Assembly: GCA_965657945.1 (NCBI GenBank)
Contig: CBFHPW010000010.1
Location: forward strand, 6,021-70,020
Length of the DNA: 64,000 nt
Direction of reading: 5' to 3'
From: CAJJDF01 sp965657945
GTDB lineage: Bacteria; Bacteroidota; Bacteroidia; Flavobacteriales_D; CAJJDF01
Both the position numbers and the translations under genes were made by a program. Under the pieces are notes generated by a model. That model was not told the origin of the DNA. It saw nothing but the letters and a program-made list of their open reading frames with translations, and ran no database searches. Shown here one piece after another: positions 52,436-60,305 of this stretch (its first letter is position 1; each line of letters begins with the position of its first letter).

Positions 52436-53299
52436 TTAATCCATTCTTTGTTTCAGTAATTGGTAAGCGTCAGAAATTGCTTGAAACTGCTTTTTAGCCA
52501 TGGTTTTATTCACTCCATTCATTACTTTGTCTGGATGGTAGATTTTAGCCAAATTTCGGTAAGCCTTTTTTACTTCGTCAAAATTGGAATTTTCTGGAAC
52601 ACCCAATACCTCGAAAGAACGTGAAAATGCAGACGTTGTTGAATTAGTTTTCGTCCGTTTCTTTTGTTGATGAGTGTTGCGTTTACTTTCCCAAGCAAAG
52701 TTCCTTCGAGCTAAAATTGAATTCAAAACGGAAGTCTTTACCCTCAGTTTCTCAGCAATTTCGCGAATAATTCTTTCTTCCTCCCGAGACATATATCGAT
52801 CCGCCACGGCAATTTTCACAATTACATCTAGGAGAACAGTAGCATTGCTAGCCTCAAAAACCTGATTCAATTTACCACATGCCATTTTTATAGAAATAGC
52901 ATTGCTCTCTTTTACTTTCTGAAAATAACGATAGGCTCTTTTTGCTTTGTAATGGCCAAATTGACTTTTGAGTGAACGAATAACTACTTTTTGATCTTTT
53001 ACAGTTACCTTATTGTCTGCTCGAGCAATGATAGCAATTAATTCTACAATCGGTTTGAGCCAAAACTTCGAGGAACTCATTGTAAAAAATGTAATAATTG
53101 CCGATAAAATCCCAGCACCAAATACAGCGCTAATAAAGGCTGCACTTAATGATCTTTCGGGAGGTAAATAGGGTCCGTTCATCCTATATTTTATGGGATA
53201 AAACACAAATAAGCACAACGCAAAGGAAATCAAATAATTCAGTGTTGATTTCTTTTTAAGAAATTGTAGGATTGGTCCTTGGTGCTGTTTTGAACTCAT
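52436..53299 (-). CDS. Membrane-anchored TerB-like/DnaJ co-chaperone
   Basis: The product has 287 residues. Two N-terminal hydrophobic segments (about 18-37 and 52-72) precede a TerB-like helical domain (about 85-195; IARADNKVTVKDQKVVIRSLK and VADRYMSREEERIIREIA), a basic linker, and a C-terminal J domain (about 222-285; EVLGVPENSNFDEVKKAYRNLAKIYHPDKV with HPD intact). This is the plan of DjlA, a cochaperone that stimulates DnaK at the membrane, but the two-helix anchor is unlike the single N-terminal helix of E. coli DjlA. The HPD motif implies a real DnaK partner. Confidence 0.88.
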   Translation of the reverse strand: MSSKQHQGPILQFLKKKSTLNYLISFALCLFVFYPIKYRMNGPYLPPERSLSAAFISAVFGAGILSAIITFFTMSSSKFWLKPIVELIAIIARADNKVTVKDQKVVIRSLKSQFGHYKAKRAYRYFQKVKESNAISIKMACGKLNQVFEASNATVLLDVIVKIAVADRYMSREEERIIREIAEKLRVKTSVLNSILARRNFAWESKRNTHQQKKRTKTNSTTSAFSRSFEVLGVPENSNFDEVKKAYRNLAKIYHPDKVMNGVNKTMAKKQFQAISDAYQLLKQRMD

Positions 53300-53368
53300 A
53301 AAACGAAAGTAAGAATAAAAATGGATGAGAAAAAATGGGTTTCAAAGCTCATTAAAATAAAAATGCAC

Positions 53369-53399
53369 TTTACATTTAATGAACAAAACCGTACATTTG
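53369..53399 (+). promoter_or_regulatory. Probable promoter of the acyl-CoA dehydrogenase gene
   Basis: TTTA at 53369-53372, a 19-base spacer, and TACATTTG at 53392-53399. The -7 box is exact and the -33 box has one mismatch to TTTG. The start codon follows 19 bases later. Confidence 0.6.
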
Positions 53400-53418
53400 A
53401 ACGGAAAAAAAATAAACT

Positions 53419-54558
53419 ATGAATTTCGAATTATCAGAAGAACAATTAGCAGTGCAACAAGCTGCCAGGGATTTTGCTCAAAACTCTTGTTTACCAGGGG
53501 TAATTGAGAGAGACAGAGAACAAAGATTTCCTGCTGAACAAATAAAAGAACTCGGTGAATTAGGGTTTATGGGAATGATGACAAGTCCTGAAAACGGGGG
53601 AAGTGGAATGGATACTATATCTTATGCCATTGCAATGGAAGAAATTTCGAAAGTTGATGCTAGTACTTCAGTGGTGGTATCTGTGAACAACTCCTTGGTG
53701 TGTTATGGATTGGAACAATACGGAACTGAGGAACAAAAAAAGAAATATTTAGTTCCCTTGGCCAAAGGAGAAAAAATAGGAGCATTTTGTTTGTCTGAGC
53801 CAGAAGCTGGATCGGATGCTACATCCCAAAGAACTACTGCTATTGACATGGGAGACCATTATTTATTGAATGGAACTAAAAACTGGATTACCAACGGTAA
53901 TTCAGCTTCTACCTACTTGGTAATTGCACAAACAGATGCAGACAAAGGCCACAAAGGAATTAATGCGCTTATCGTGGAAAAAGGAATGCCAGGATTTGAA
54001 GTAGGTGCCAAAGAAGATAAGCTTGGAATTAGAGGAAGTGACACCCATACTTTGACTTTCAATGACGTGAAAGTACCAAAAGAGAATAGAATTGGGGAAG
54101 ATGGATTTGGATTCAAATTCGCTATGAAAACCTTGTCTGGTGGAAGAATTGGAATCGCAGCTCAAGCATTAGGAATTGCTGCAGGAGCTTATGAATTGGC
54201 GTTAAAATATTCGAAAGAAAGAGAAACTTTCGGAAAACCGATTCACCAACACCAAGCCATTGCTTTTAAATTGGCAGATATGGCTACTGAAATCGAAGCA
54301 GCTCGTCTTTTGGTGTACAAAGCAGCCTGGTTGAAAGACCAAGGAATGAACTATGATGAAGCTTCTGCCATGGCTAAATTGTATGCAAGTAAAGTAGCAA
54401 TGGATGTGACTGTGGAAGCGGTTCAGGTGCACGGTGGATACGGTTTCGTTAAGGAATACCACGTAGAAAGATTGATGAGAGATGCAAAAATCACTCAGAT
54501 CTATGAAGGAACTTCAGAAATACAAAAAATTGTTATTTCTAGAAGTGTGTTGAAATAA
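53419..54558 (+). CDS. Acyl-CoA dehydrogenase
   Basis: The product has 379 residues, the standard short/medium-chain size. It oxidises an acyl-CoA thioester to the trans-2-enoyl-CoA with FAD and passes electrons to an ETF. N-terminal helices, the FAD-binding AFCLSEPEAGSDA and WITNG, and the C-terminal QVHGGYGFVKEYHVERLMRDAKITQIYEGTSEI are intact. The catalytic base is Glu363 in IYEGTSE, the position used by short-chain and butyryl-CoA enzymes. Chain length cannot be settled from sequence; a branched-chain substrate would fit the HMG-CoA lyase at 12119. It has its own promoter and is followed by a REP-like repeat and a terminator. Confidence 0.95.
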   Translation: MNFELSEEQLAVQQAARDFAQNSCLPGVIERDREQRFPAEQIKELGELGFMGMMTSPENGGSGMDTISYAIAMEEISKVDASTSVVVSVNNSLVCYGLEQYGTEEQKKKYLVPLAKGEKIGAFCLSEPEAGSDATSQRTTAIDMGDHYLLNGTKNWITNGNSASTYLVIAQTDADKGHKGINALIVEKGMPGFEVGAKEDKLGIRGSDTHTLTFNDVKVPKENRIGEDGFGFKFAMKTLSGGRIGIAAQALGIAAGAYELALKYSKERETFGKPIHQHQAIAFKLADMATEIEAARLLVYKAAWLKDQGMNYDEASAMAKLYASKVAMDVTVEAVQVHGGYGFVKEYHVERLMRDAKITQIYEGTSEIQKIVISRSVLK

Positions 54559-54584
54559 AACATTGTTAATCACGTTCTTTTAAC

Positions 54585-54685
54585 TGTCACTCCGGACTTG
54601 ATCCAGAGTCTCTATTCATGGAAATATTACAAAAGCTTACGTGAAATATTTTACAGGAGATCCTGAATCAAGTTCAGGTTGATAG
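54585..54685. repeat. REP-like inverted repeat
   Basis: Left arm CACTCCGGACTTGATCCAG (about 54588-54606) and right arm CCTGAATCAAGTTCAGG (about 54662-54678) are diverged inverted copies with the CxGGACTTGATxCxG and CCTGAACTTGATTCAGG pattern. A 50-base middle separates them. The pattern resembles the dispersed palindromes CCTGAACTTGxTTCAGG of many bacterial genomes. It is intergenic, just past the acyl-CoA dehydrogenase. Confidence 0.7.
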
Positions 54686-54710
54686 TGAATATAATTAATT
54701 ATCACAAACC

Positions 54711-54740
54711 AAAAAATCCCGACAACCATCGGGATTTTTT
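54711..54740. terminator. Bidirectional terminator
   Basis: AAAAAATCCCGA (54711-54722), loop CAACCA, and TCGGGATTTTTT (54729-54740) form a perfect stem with A/T tails on both sides. It ends the acyl-CoA dehydrogenase transcript, 22 bases before the LOG gene. Confidence 0.9.
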
Positions 54741-54762
54741 GTGAACTAACAAATTTGAAAAA

Positions 54763-55452
54763 ATGGGAAGAAGAACTGAAAACAAAGAATGGAATGAAAT
54801 AAAAACGAACGACAGCTGGGCTATTTTCAAAATAATGGCTGAATTTGTCGAGGGATACGACAAACTCGCAAAAATTGGACCTTGTGTTTCTGTCTTTGGT
54901 TCAGCAAGAACACCCGAAGACAACCCATACTACAAAATGGCCGAAGAGGTTTCCTATCTCCTAACACAAAATAATTATGGAGTGATTACTGGCGGTGGCC
55001 CAGGAATCATGGAAGCAGGTAATAGAGGGGCACGAAGAGGTGCTGGTATTTCAGTAGGTTTGAATATCGAATTGCCATTTGAACAAAGTTCTAATCCATA
55101 CATTGACGAAGATAAATTGATTGACTTTGAATATTTCTTTGTGAGAAAAGTAATGTTTGTAAAATATGCTCAAGGATTTATCGCACTGCCAGGAGGTTTT
55201 GGAACATTGGATGAGTTATTTGAAGCTCTTACCCTTATTCAGACCAAGAAAATAGGTCGTTTCCCAATTATCTTGATGGGAAAAGATTATTGGGCAGGAA
55301 TGCTGGATTGGATTGTGAATACGATGCTGGGAGAAGAAAAAAACATTAGCCCCGAAGACATGGAATTAATTCAATTGGTCGACACACCACAAGAGGCAGT
55401 GGATATAATTAATGATTTTTACAACAACAATAAACTTCAACCTAATTTTTAG
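54763..55452 (+). CDS. LOG family protein (TIGR00730)
   Basis: The product has 229 residues, a Rossmann-like lysine-decarboxylase-superfamily protein. The nucleotide-binding GGGPGIMEAGNRGARR (near 82-97) and PGGFGTLDELFEALTLIQT (near 145-163) motifs of LOG proteins are both present. LOG enzymes release the base from nucleoside 5-prime-monophosphates such as cytokinin ribotides; in bacteria they may act in purine or pyrimidine salvage. It is not a lysine decarboxylase, a common mislabel. Cytoplasmic. It has a terminator just before it and no partner after it. Confidence 0.92.
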   Translation: MGRRTENKEWNEIKTNDSWAIFKIMAEFVEGYDKLAKIGPCVSVFGSARTPEDNPYYKMAEEVSYLLTQNNYGVITGGGPGIMEAGNRGARRGAGISVGLNIELPFEQSSNPYIDEDKLIDFEYFFVRKVMFVKYAQGFIALPGGFGTLDELFEALTLIQTKKIGRFPIILMGKDYWAGMLDWIVNTMLGEEKNISPEDMELIQLVDTPQEAVDIINDFYNNNKLQPNF

Positions 55453-55549
55453 GTTTTATTTGTATAGTTAGTTCTATAAATACAGGATAAAATACACTGG
55501 TGCGATTTATCTGGTTGATTGTTTACCATTCTAAAATCGAAAATTTTCA

Positions 55550-55872
55550 ATGGACCATTTTAAAAAAGTAGGAAGAATATTATTTTTATTCCATTTCTTA
55601 TATCCAGCGCTTTTTACATCGGGCAATCCGAATTATCAACCACAGAATCTGATTGTAAATTCATACTTCCTTGGGTTTGTGATGAATGTAGTTGTACTTG
55701 GAGAGAAGATTGTGTAGATAATTTGCCGACTGGAAATGTTATTTTATCTGTTTCTCATGAAAATCTAGAAGAGCCAATAATGACTAATGACGGAGAAATG
55801 GAAAACGGAAGATTCAATGGTCAAGGAATTTACCAAAATGGAATTCAAAAAAGTATTGAATTAATAGTTTAA
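55550..55872 (+). pseudogene. Cys-rich secreted protein, frameshifted in an A-run
   Basis: From the ATG at 55550 the first six codons read MDHFKK and reach the A6 run at 55562-55567. A second frame, open from 55564 to 55872 (103 codons including the stop), continues SRKNIIFIPFLISSAFYIGQ, a good signal peptide, then a mature part with CDECSCTW and REDC, and ends with a MORN-like ENGRFNGQGIYQNG. The combined frame looks like one exported protein of about 105 residues with several cysteines, so either the homopolymer carries a frameshift, the base count is an error, or translation starts at a rare codon. Function unknown. It ends 5 bases before the DUF1801 gene and probably shares its transcript. 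Confidence 0.55.
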
Positions 55873-55877
55873 AGGAA

Positions 55878-56303
55878 ATGAAAAAAAAAGGAGGAATGCC
55901 TAGTTTTAGAACAATTGATGACTATATCAGTAATCAAACAATAGAGGCACAAGTAATTTTGAATGAATTGAGGGAGCTTATTAAAGAAGCTGTTCCAGCA
56001 ATAATTGAGATAGAAAATTATAAAGTCCCTTCGTTTACTCTTGTTGAAGGAGCAAAGCCGGCACAACAAATGATGATGGCAGCTCATGCTAAATATGTTA
56101 GTTTTTATCCATACCAAGCCGCCATAGAACATTTTAAAGAGGAGTTAACTCACTACGAAATTGGCAAGGGTACTATTAAATTTCCGTACAACAAACCTTT
56201 ACCCAAAGAACTCATTAAGCGTTTGGTAGTTTTTAGAAAGACAGAAATACTGAGAAATTTAAATACAATGAAGGCTTCGTCCAAAACAAAGAACCTACTA
56301 TAG
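55878..56303 (+). CDS. DUF1801 (YdhG-like) protein
   Basis: The product has 141 residues. It carries the DUF1801 pattern: an N-terminal helix SFRTIDDYISNQ, then IEIENYKVPSFTLVEG, AHAKYVSFYPYQAAIEHF, and GKGTIKFPYNKPLPKELIKRLV near the end. The family has a small iron-chaperone-like or YdhG fold and no proven function; some members are described as frataxin-like. Cytoplasmic. It follows the frameshifted Cys-rich gene by 5 bases and has an A-rich leader (AAAGGAAATG). Confidence 0.85.
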   Translation: MKKKGGMPSFRTIDDYISNQTIEAQVILNELRELIKEAVPAIIEIENYKVPSFTLVEGAKPAQQMMMAAHAKYVSFYPYQAAIEHFKEELTHYEIGKGTIKFPYNKPLPKELIKRLVVFRKTEILRNLNTMKASSKTKNLL

Positions 56304-56495
56304 ATTAATTTAAAAAAAGAAACTTTCGGTCAGTATTGAGATTTTTCTCTAGATAACAAAGAAACACTTCGAAATAGCTATAAGTCGTACCTGCATCGAT
56401 TATGCCATCGAGTACACCTAAATTAATTTATTAACCATAAAATAATCCATTGAGTGACAATTCATAAAATGACAGTTGTATATTTAAATTGTAAA

Positions 56496-56927
56496 ATGAA
56501 ACAAAATAGAACATCATTATTATTATTGGCATTCATCTTTGCCTCTTTCCTCATTCACTGTAAAAAACAGGAGGTGGAAACCCACATGGAAAGTCCCGAC
56601 AATTTGGAGAAAATTGGTTTACTTGGAAAATGGAAATTAGACTCCCGAGAAATCAATGGAGTTTCAAGTTTATCGGTCGAATGTTGTGATTATTTACATT
56701 TTGAACCTGATGGGATTCCAACTGATTGGAGTGGTTCATTTCAGGCAATTGGTGCGGGATATCATACTACAGGAGATTTTGAATTGGATACACGAAATGA
56801 TTCAATTAATTTCTCATTCGATGGGAGCCAGAGAATCTATAGCATCCTAATTACAAATACCAATATAGTTTTATCATACCTCGAGAATAGTGACTCGCTG
56901 GTGGAATATTGGATTAAGTCAGATTAA
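56496..56927 (+). CDS. Small lipocalin-like lipoprotein
   Basis: I place the start at the ATG at 56496 (143 residues); two earlier in-frame ATGs give non-signal extensions. The start MKQNRTSLLLLAFIFASFLIHC is a lipoprotein signal with Cys22 lipidated. The mature part reads KIGLLGKWKLDSREING near its start, then DYLHFEPDG, FELDTRNDSINF and ILITNTNIVLSYLE, the strand plan of small lipocalin-like Bacteroidota lipoproteins, as in the gene at 7699. Role unknown. It is separated from DUF1801 by 190 bases. Confidence 0.72.
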   Translation: MKQNRTSLLLLAFIFASFLIHCKKQEVETHMESPDNLEKIGLLGKWKLDSREINGVSSLSVECCDYLHFEPDGIPTDWSGSFQAIGAGYHTTGDFELDTRNDSINFSFDGSQRIYSILITNTNIVLSYLENSDSLVEYWIKSD

Positions 56928-57005
56928 AAACTAGATATTTCAAAGACCCTAGTCGATAAGGCAAATCGAGATGCTACTTTCACTAACTACCAATTCATTA
57001 ATCGC

Positions 57006-57497
57006 TTAAATCCAACTACCTTTTATTGGCCTTTCCCACTCAGATAAAAACTCGGCTTTTGAAGTTATCAGTCCATTGTAAAAAACAGTTGAATCTGATA
57101 GTTCACCCGAATTAAGTTTATTTCTCAATTCCCTAAAAGGTAAAGCTTCGATACTTCCATTGTGATGAATAGCCACTAACATTCTGTCCATTAATTGCAA
57201 TCCAAGAATTTGTTCCAATTCTTTGATAAACTTTACCGAAGAATCTTGAGCTCTTCCACACATGGTATCGCCTTCTGTATCTGCAAAAATGGCAATAAAT
57301 CTATTCTTGATAATTTGAAAAGCTCCTTTCACTAATTTACCATGTGAATCCCACTGCGAAAGAAATACGTTGGCATATTTTTCAATCTCAGCAACTTGTG
57401 ATTCTGTGAATTCTTGGTTACTGGTGTACACCCATGCTTTTGCTTGGTTGTCAATTCCATTAAAATCTGTTCCTATATGTGTGGTTGTTGCTGTCAT
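57006..57497 (-). CDS. Conserved Bacteroidota protein, often mislabelled ABC transporter ATPase
   Basis: The product has 163 residues. It starts with an ABC-less domain: AWVYTSNQEFTESQVAEIEKYANVFLSQWDSHGKLVKG, then NRFIAIFADTEGDTMCGRAQDSSVKFIKELEQILG and a C-terminal WERPIKGSW. No Walker A, so the ABC ATPase name used in databases is wrong. The family occurs in Bacteroidota, mostly beside the iron-sulfur genes seen here, which suggests a conserved role with them, but none is known. It is 64 bases downstream of the HdrB-like gene on the same strand. Confidence 0.75.
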   Translation of the reverse strand: MTATTTHIGTDFNGIDNQAKAWVYTSNQEFTESQVAEIEKYANVFLSQWDSHGKLVKGAFQIIKNRFIAIFADTEGDTMCGRAQDSSVKFIKELEQILGLQLMDRMLVAIHHNGSIEALPFRELRNKLNSGELSDSTVFYNGLITSKAEFLSEWERPIKGSWI

Positions 57498-57561
57498 TGT
57501 TTCTATTTTATTCTGTCCTTGTTCTGAACCTCAAATGAAAAACCTAGATTTTAAAGCTGTA

Positions 57562-58353
57562 TTACAAATCCTGAGCCTGAGCAATCAACTCAGCGATATC
57601 CATTACCTGAATATCTCCTTCTTTTTCGGCCAGTTTCACTCCGTCAGTCATCATGGTATTACAAAATGGACATCCTGTGGCAATCACATCGGGTTTCACC
57701 TCCAGCGCATCCTCTGTTCGTTCTACATTTACTTCTTTATTCCCTTTCTCTGCCTCTTTAAACATTTGAGCGCCTCCTGCTCCACAACACAAACCTTTGG
57801 TCCGACAACGTTTCATCTCTACCAATTCGGCATCCAATGTTTCCAATACTTTCCTTGGCGCTTCGTACACATCGTTGGCTCTTCCTAAGTAACAAGGATC
57901 GTGAAAAGTGATTTTCTTCCCTTTGAATGGTTTTCCATCTTCAATTCTCAATTTTCCCGAATCAATTAATTCTTGTATGAGTTGAGTGTGATGTATCACT
58001 TCATAATTCCCTCCCAATTCTGGGTATTCATTTTTTAAGGTATTGAAACAATGCGGACAGCCAGTTACAATTTTACTCACCTTGTATTCATTCATTATTT
58101 GAATGTTTTGCATGGCTTGCATCTGAAATAAAAACTCGTTTCCTGCTCTTTTTGCAGGATCTCCCGTACAAGATTCTTCGGCACCTAGCACAGCAAATTT
58201 CATATCCACTTTATTCAATATTTTTACAATGGCTTTGGTGATTTTTTTGGCACGGTCATCAAAACTCCCCGCACAACCTATCCAAAATAAGATGTCAGGC
58301 GCTTCTCCTTTAGCCACATATTCGGCCATTGTATGTACTTTTAATTCGCTCAT
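57562..58353 (-). CDS. HdrB-like iron-sulfur protein with two CCG domains
   Basis: The product has 263 residues. Two CCG domains are visible: CIGCAGSFDDR ... ESCTGDPAKR ... GCPHCFNTLKN, and HDPCYLGRANDVYEAPR ... RTKGLCCGAGGAQMF ... GCPFCNTMM. The full CCG set holds a non-cubane iron-sulfur cluster in heterodisulfide reductase HdrB and is related to LutA and GlpC. It lies 3 bases after the HAD gene and is cotranscribed with the HdrC-like membrane protein, so the two probably make one electron-transfer complex. The electron donor and acceptor are unknown; quinone is plausible. Confidence 0.9.
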   Translation of the reverse strand: MSELKVHTMAEYVAKGEAPDILFWIGCAGSFDDRAKKITKAIVKILNKVDMKFAVLGAEESCTGDPAKRAGNEFLFQMQAMQNIQIMNEYKVSKIVTGCPHCFNTLKNEYPELGGNYEVIHHTQLIQELIDSGKLRIEDGKPFKGKKITFHDPCYLGRANDVYEAPRKVLETLDAELVEMKRCRTKGLCCGAGGAQMFKEAEKGNKEVNVERTEDALEVKPDVIATGCPFCNTMMTDGVKLAEKEGDIQVMDIAELIAQAQDL

Positions 58354-58356
58354 AAT

Positions 58357-58770
58357 TTATGACTTAAAAACTTGTATTTTTTCATTTGAATCTACGAGGT
58401 CGGTAAATTTTCCAGTAAATCTTGTTGCTCTTACTATATGATTATCAACCCAGTGATAATTTCCTCCTCTTGGTTTTCCAAATAGTATCCCATGGTATTT
58501 AAACCCATGTTTTCCCAACCATTTTTCTGTAACTTCTCTATTTTCTTCTAATCGGGAGGTAAAAAACGTTATGATATGTCCTTGTTCATACCATTTGTTT
58601 AAGGTCTCCAAAGCATCAGGGTAAACTTTTGCTGTTTCCATTCTCTCTGGTTGTTCATTTGGAATATCATCACAAATAGTCCCATCTATATCAATCATGT
58701 AATTTTTTATTTCTTCAGGTAAAACCGGACTGATATGCTTTCCATCTACTATTTTATCTTGTAAGTTCAT
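58357..58770 (-). CDS. HAD-like hydrolase
   Basis: The product has 137 residues. Motif I is MIDIDGTICDD with the nucleophile aspartate and its +2 partner (DID), motif II is TFFTSR, and a later lysine (LFGKPRGGNYHWVDN) provides motif III and the acidic end. It is short and has no cap domain, like LNS2/KDO 8-P-phosphatase-size HADs. Databases often label it phosphoheptose isomerase without support. It sits between the two iron-sulfur genes in what looks like one operon, with 3 bases to the next gene and 72 from the previous. Confidence 0.82.
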   Translation of the reverse strand: MNLQDKIVDGKHISPVLPEEIKNYMIDIDGTICDDIPNEQPERMETAKVYPDALETLNKWYEQGHIITFFTSRLEENREVTEKWLGKHGFKYHGILFGKPRGGNYHWVDNHIVRATRFTGKFTDLVDSNEKIQVFKS

Positions 58771-58842
58771 GTTATTTTATTTATTATCCATTAGTGACTG
58801 GCATAAAACTAATACTAGTTTATTCTAATGAAGTGTTTTTTA

Positions 58843-60159
58843 TTAATTCTCGTCCTTCCATTTCAATCTATCTGCTTGGGCAAATTGCCACGGAGCTCCG
58901 TTGTTCTCGATGTTACTGAACATTCCCGTTAATTCTGATGGAGCTTTGGACTCTTCCATTACTAAATATCTCCTTAAATCCACAATAATAGCCAACGGAT
59001 CAATATTTACTGGACAGGCCTCCGTACAAGCATTACAACTGGTACATGCCCATATTTCCTCCTCGGTGATGTAATCGTGAATCAAGGTTTTTTCATCCAC
59101 TTTATCCGTTCCATTCTGTCTCTTGAAATCTCCTAATTCCACCATTCTGTCTCTGGTATCCATCATTATTTTTCGAGGAGAAAGCAATTTTCCAGTCTGA
59201 TTGGCTGGACATTCAGAAGTACATCTTCCACACTCTGTACAAGTGTATGCTTGCAACAAGCTGTTCCATGGTAAATCTGTCACATCTTTCACACCAAATG
59301 TTTGTGGTTCTCCTACAGGCTCGGCAGGAGCAGCATAAGGATCAGCTTCTGGATCGAACATCATTTTTACCTCGTTCGTTACAGCCTCCATATTTGAAAA
59401 TCTACCTTTGGCGTCTAAATTGGAATACCAAACATTGGGAAAAGCCAAGAAAATATGAAAATGCTTTGAATAAGGCAGGTAATTCATAAAAGTTAACACA
59501 ATAAACAAGTGACCCCACCACCCTATTCTTTCTAGACTATTTAAAGTTTCAACTTCCATACCTCCAAAGAAAAAAGGGCCATACCATTGACTCATCGCAA
59601 ATCCATAACTTCCATTCCCGTTCGCAATGTGCATTGCTTCATCTGCTCCGTTCATCGTAAAAATGAATAACACCAATAAAATTTCTAAATACAAAATGAT
59701 ATTTCCATCTAATTTTGGCCAACCAGTCATTTCGTCTTTATGAAAACGAGGAAGTTTCAATAAATTTCTTCTTGCAAGAAAGGCAAATGTTGCTACCAAA
59801 GCCAAAACAGACAACACCTCAATAATGCTTATTATCAGTGTGTAAAAACCTCCCAAAAAAGGTTGAAAAATTCTGTGACTTCCCGTAATTCCATCAATTA
59901 TAATTTCAATTAACTCTACTTGAGTTAAAATAAAGGCAACATAGATCACTAGGTGTAACAATGCTGGAATTGGTCGATGGAACATTTTCTTCTGACCCAA
60001 AGCTACCAAGGTCATCACTTTCCATCGTTCCCCTTTTCTGTCGTTTATTTTTTTACCTATTCCTAAGTTTATGTTGGCAATTACTTTCTTCACATTGAAG
60101 CCAAAAAAACCAAAGCCTGCCAAGATTAAAATAATAAAAATGATACTTGAAATTCCCAT
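58843..60159 (-). CDS. HdrC-like membrane iron-sulfur protein
   Basis: The product has 438 residues. About six membrane segments (an N-terminal anchor, then a NarI-like four-helix part with likely haem histidines, e.g. MFHRPIPALLHLVIYV and SKHFHIFLAF) precede a cytoplasmic two-cluster ferredoxin domain: CTECGRCTSECP and CTSCNACTEACP, each a CxxCxxCxxxCP 4Fe-4S motif. This is the HdrC/DsrK-like or GlpC-like membrane arrangement. With the CCG protein downstream it should form a membrane electron-transfer complex between a soluble donor and the quinone pool. It heads the leftward operon. Confidence 0.9.
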   Translation of the reverse strand: MGISSIIFIILILAGFGFFGFNVKKVIANINLGIGKKINDRKGERWKVMTLVALGQKKMFHRPIPALLHLVIYVAFILTQVELIEIIIDGITGSHRIFQPFLGGFYTLIISIIEVLSVLALVATFAFLARRNLLKLPRFHKDEMTGWPKLDGNIILYLEILLVLFIFTMNGADEAMHIANGNGSYGFAMSQWYGPFFFGGMEVETLNSLERIGWWGHLFIVLTFMNYLPYSKHFHIFLAFPNVWYSNLDAKGRFSNMEAVTNEVKMMFDPEADPYAAPAEPVGEPQTFGVKDVTDLPWNSLLQAYTCTECGRCTSECPANQTGKLLSPRKIMMDTRDRMVELGDFKRQNGTDKVDEKTLIHDYITEEEIWACTSCNACTEACPVNIDPLAIIVDLRRYLVMEESKAPSELTGMFSNIENNGAPWQFAQADRLKWKDEN

Positions 60160-60247
60160 AAAATATGTGTGTAATTAGGTTGAGATAAAGATAGGTACTT
60201 TTTGAATAAATTATAAATGAATCCCGATAATTAAGAACCAATCTAAA

Positions 60248-60278
60248 TAAAAAATCCCCTTACAATGCAGTAAGAGGA
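60248..60278 (-). terminator. Terminator of the amidase-mlaD operon
   Basis: Read leftward, TCCTCTTAC, loop TGCATT and GTAAGGGGA form a 9-bp stem with one G-T pair, followed by a T-run. It lies 27 bases after the stop of the MlaD gene. Confidence 0.8.
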
Positions 60279-60305
60279 CTTATTTTCAGTTGTTTTCAAT
60301 TTTTT

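Noticed and set aside
57006..57497. ABC transporter ATPase
   Set aside because: The protein has no Walker A, signature motif or Walker B; the label is inherited.
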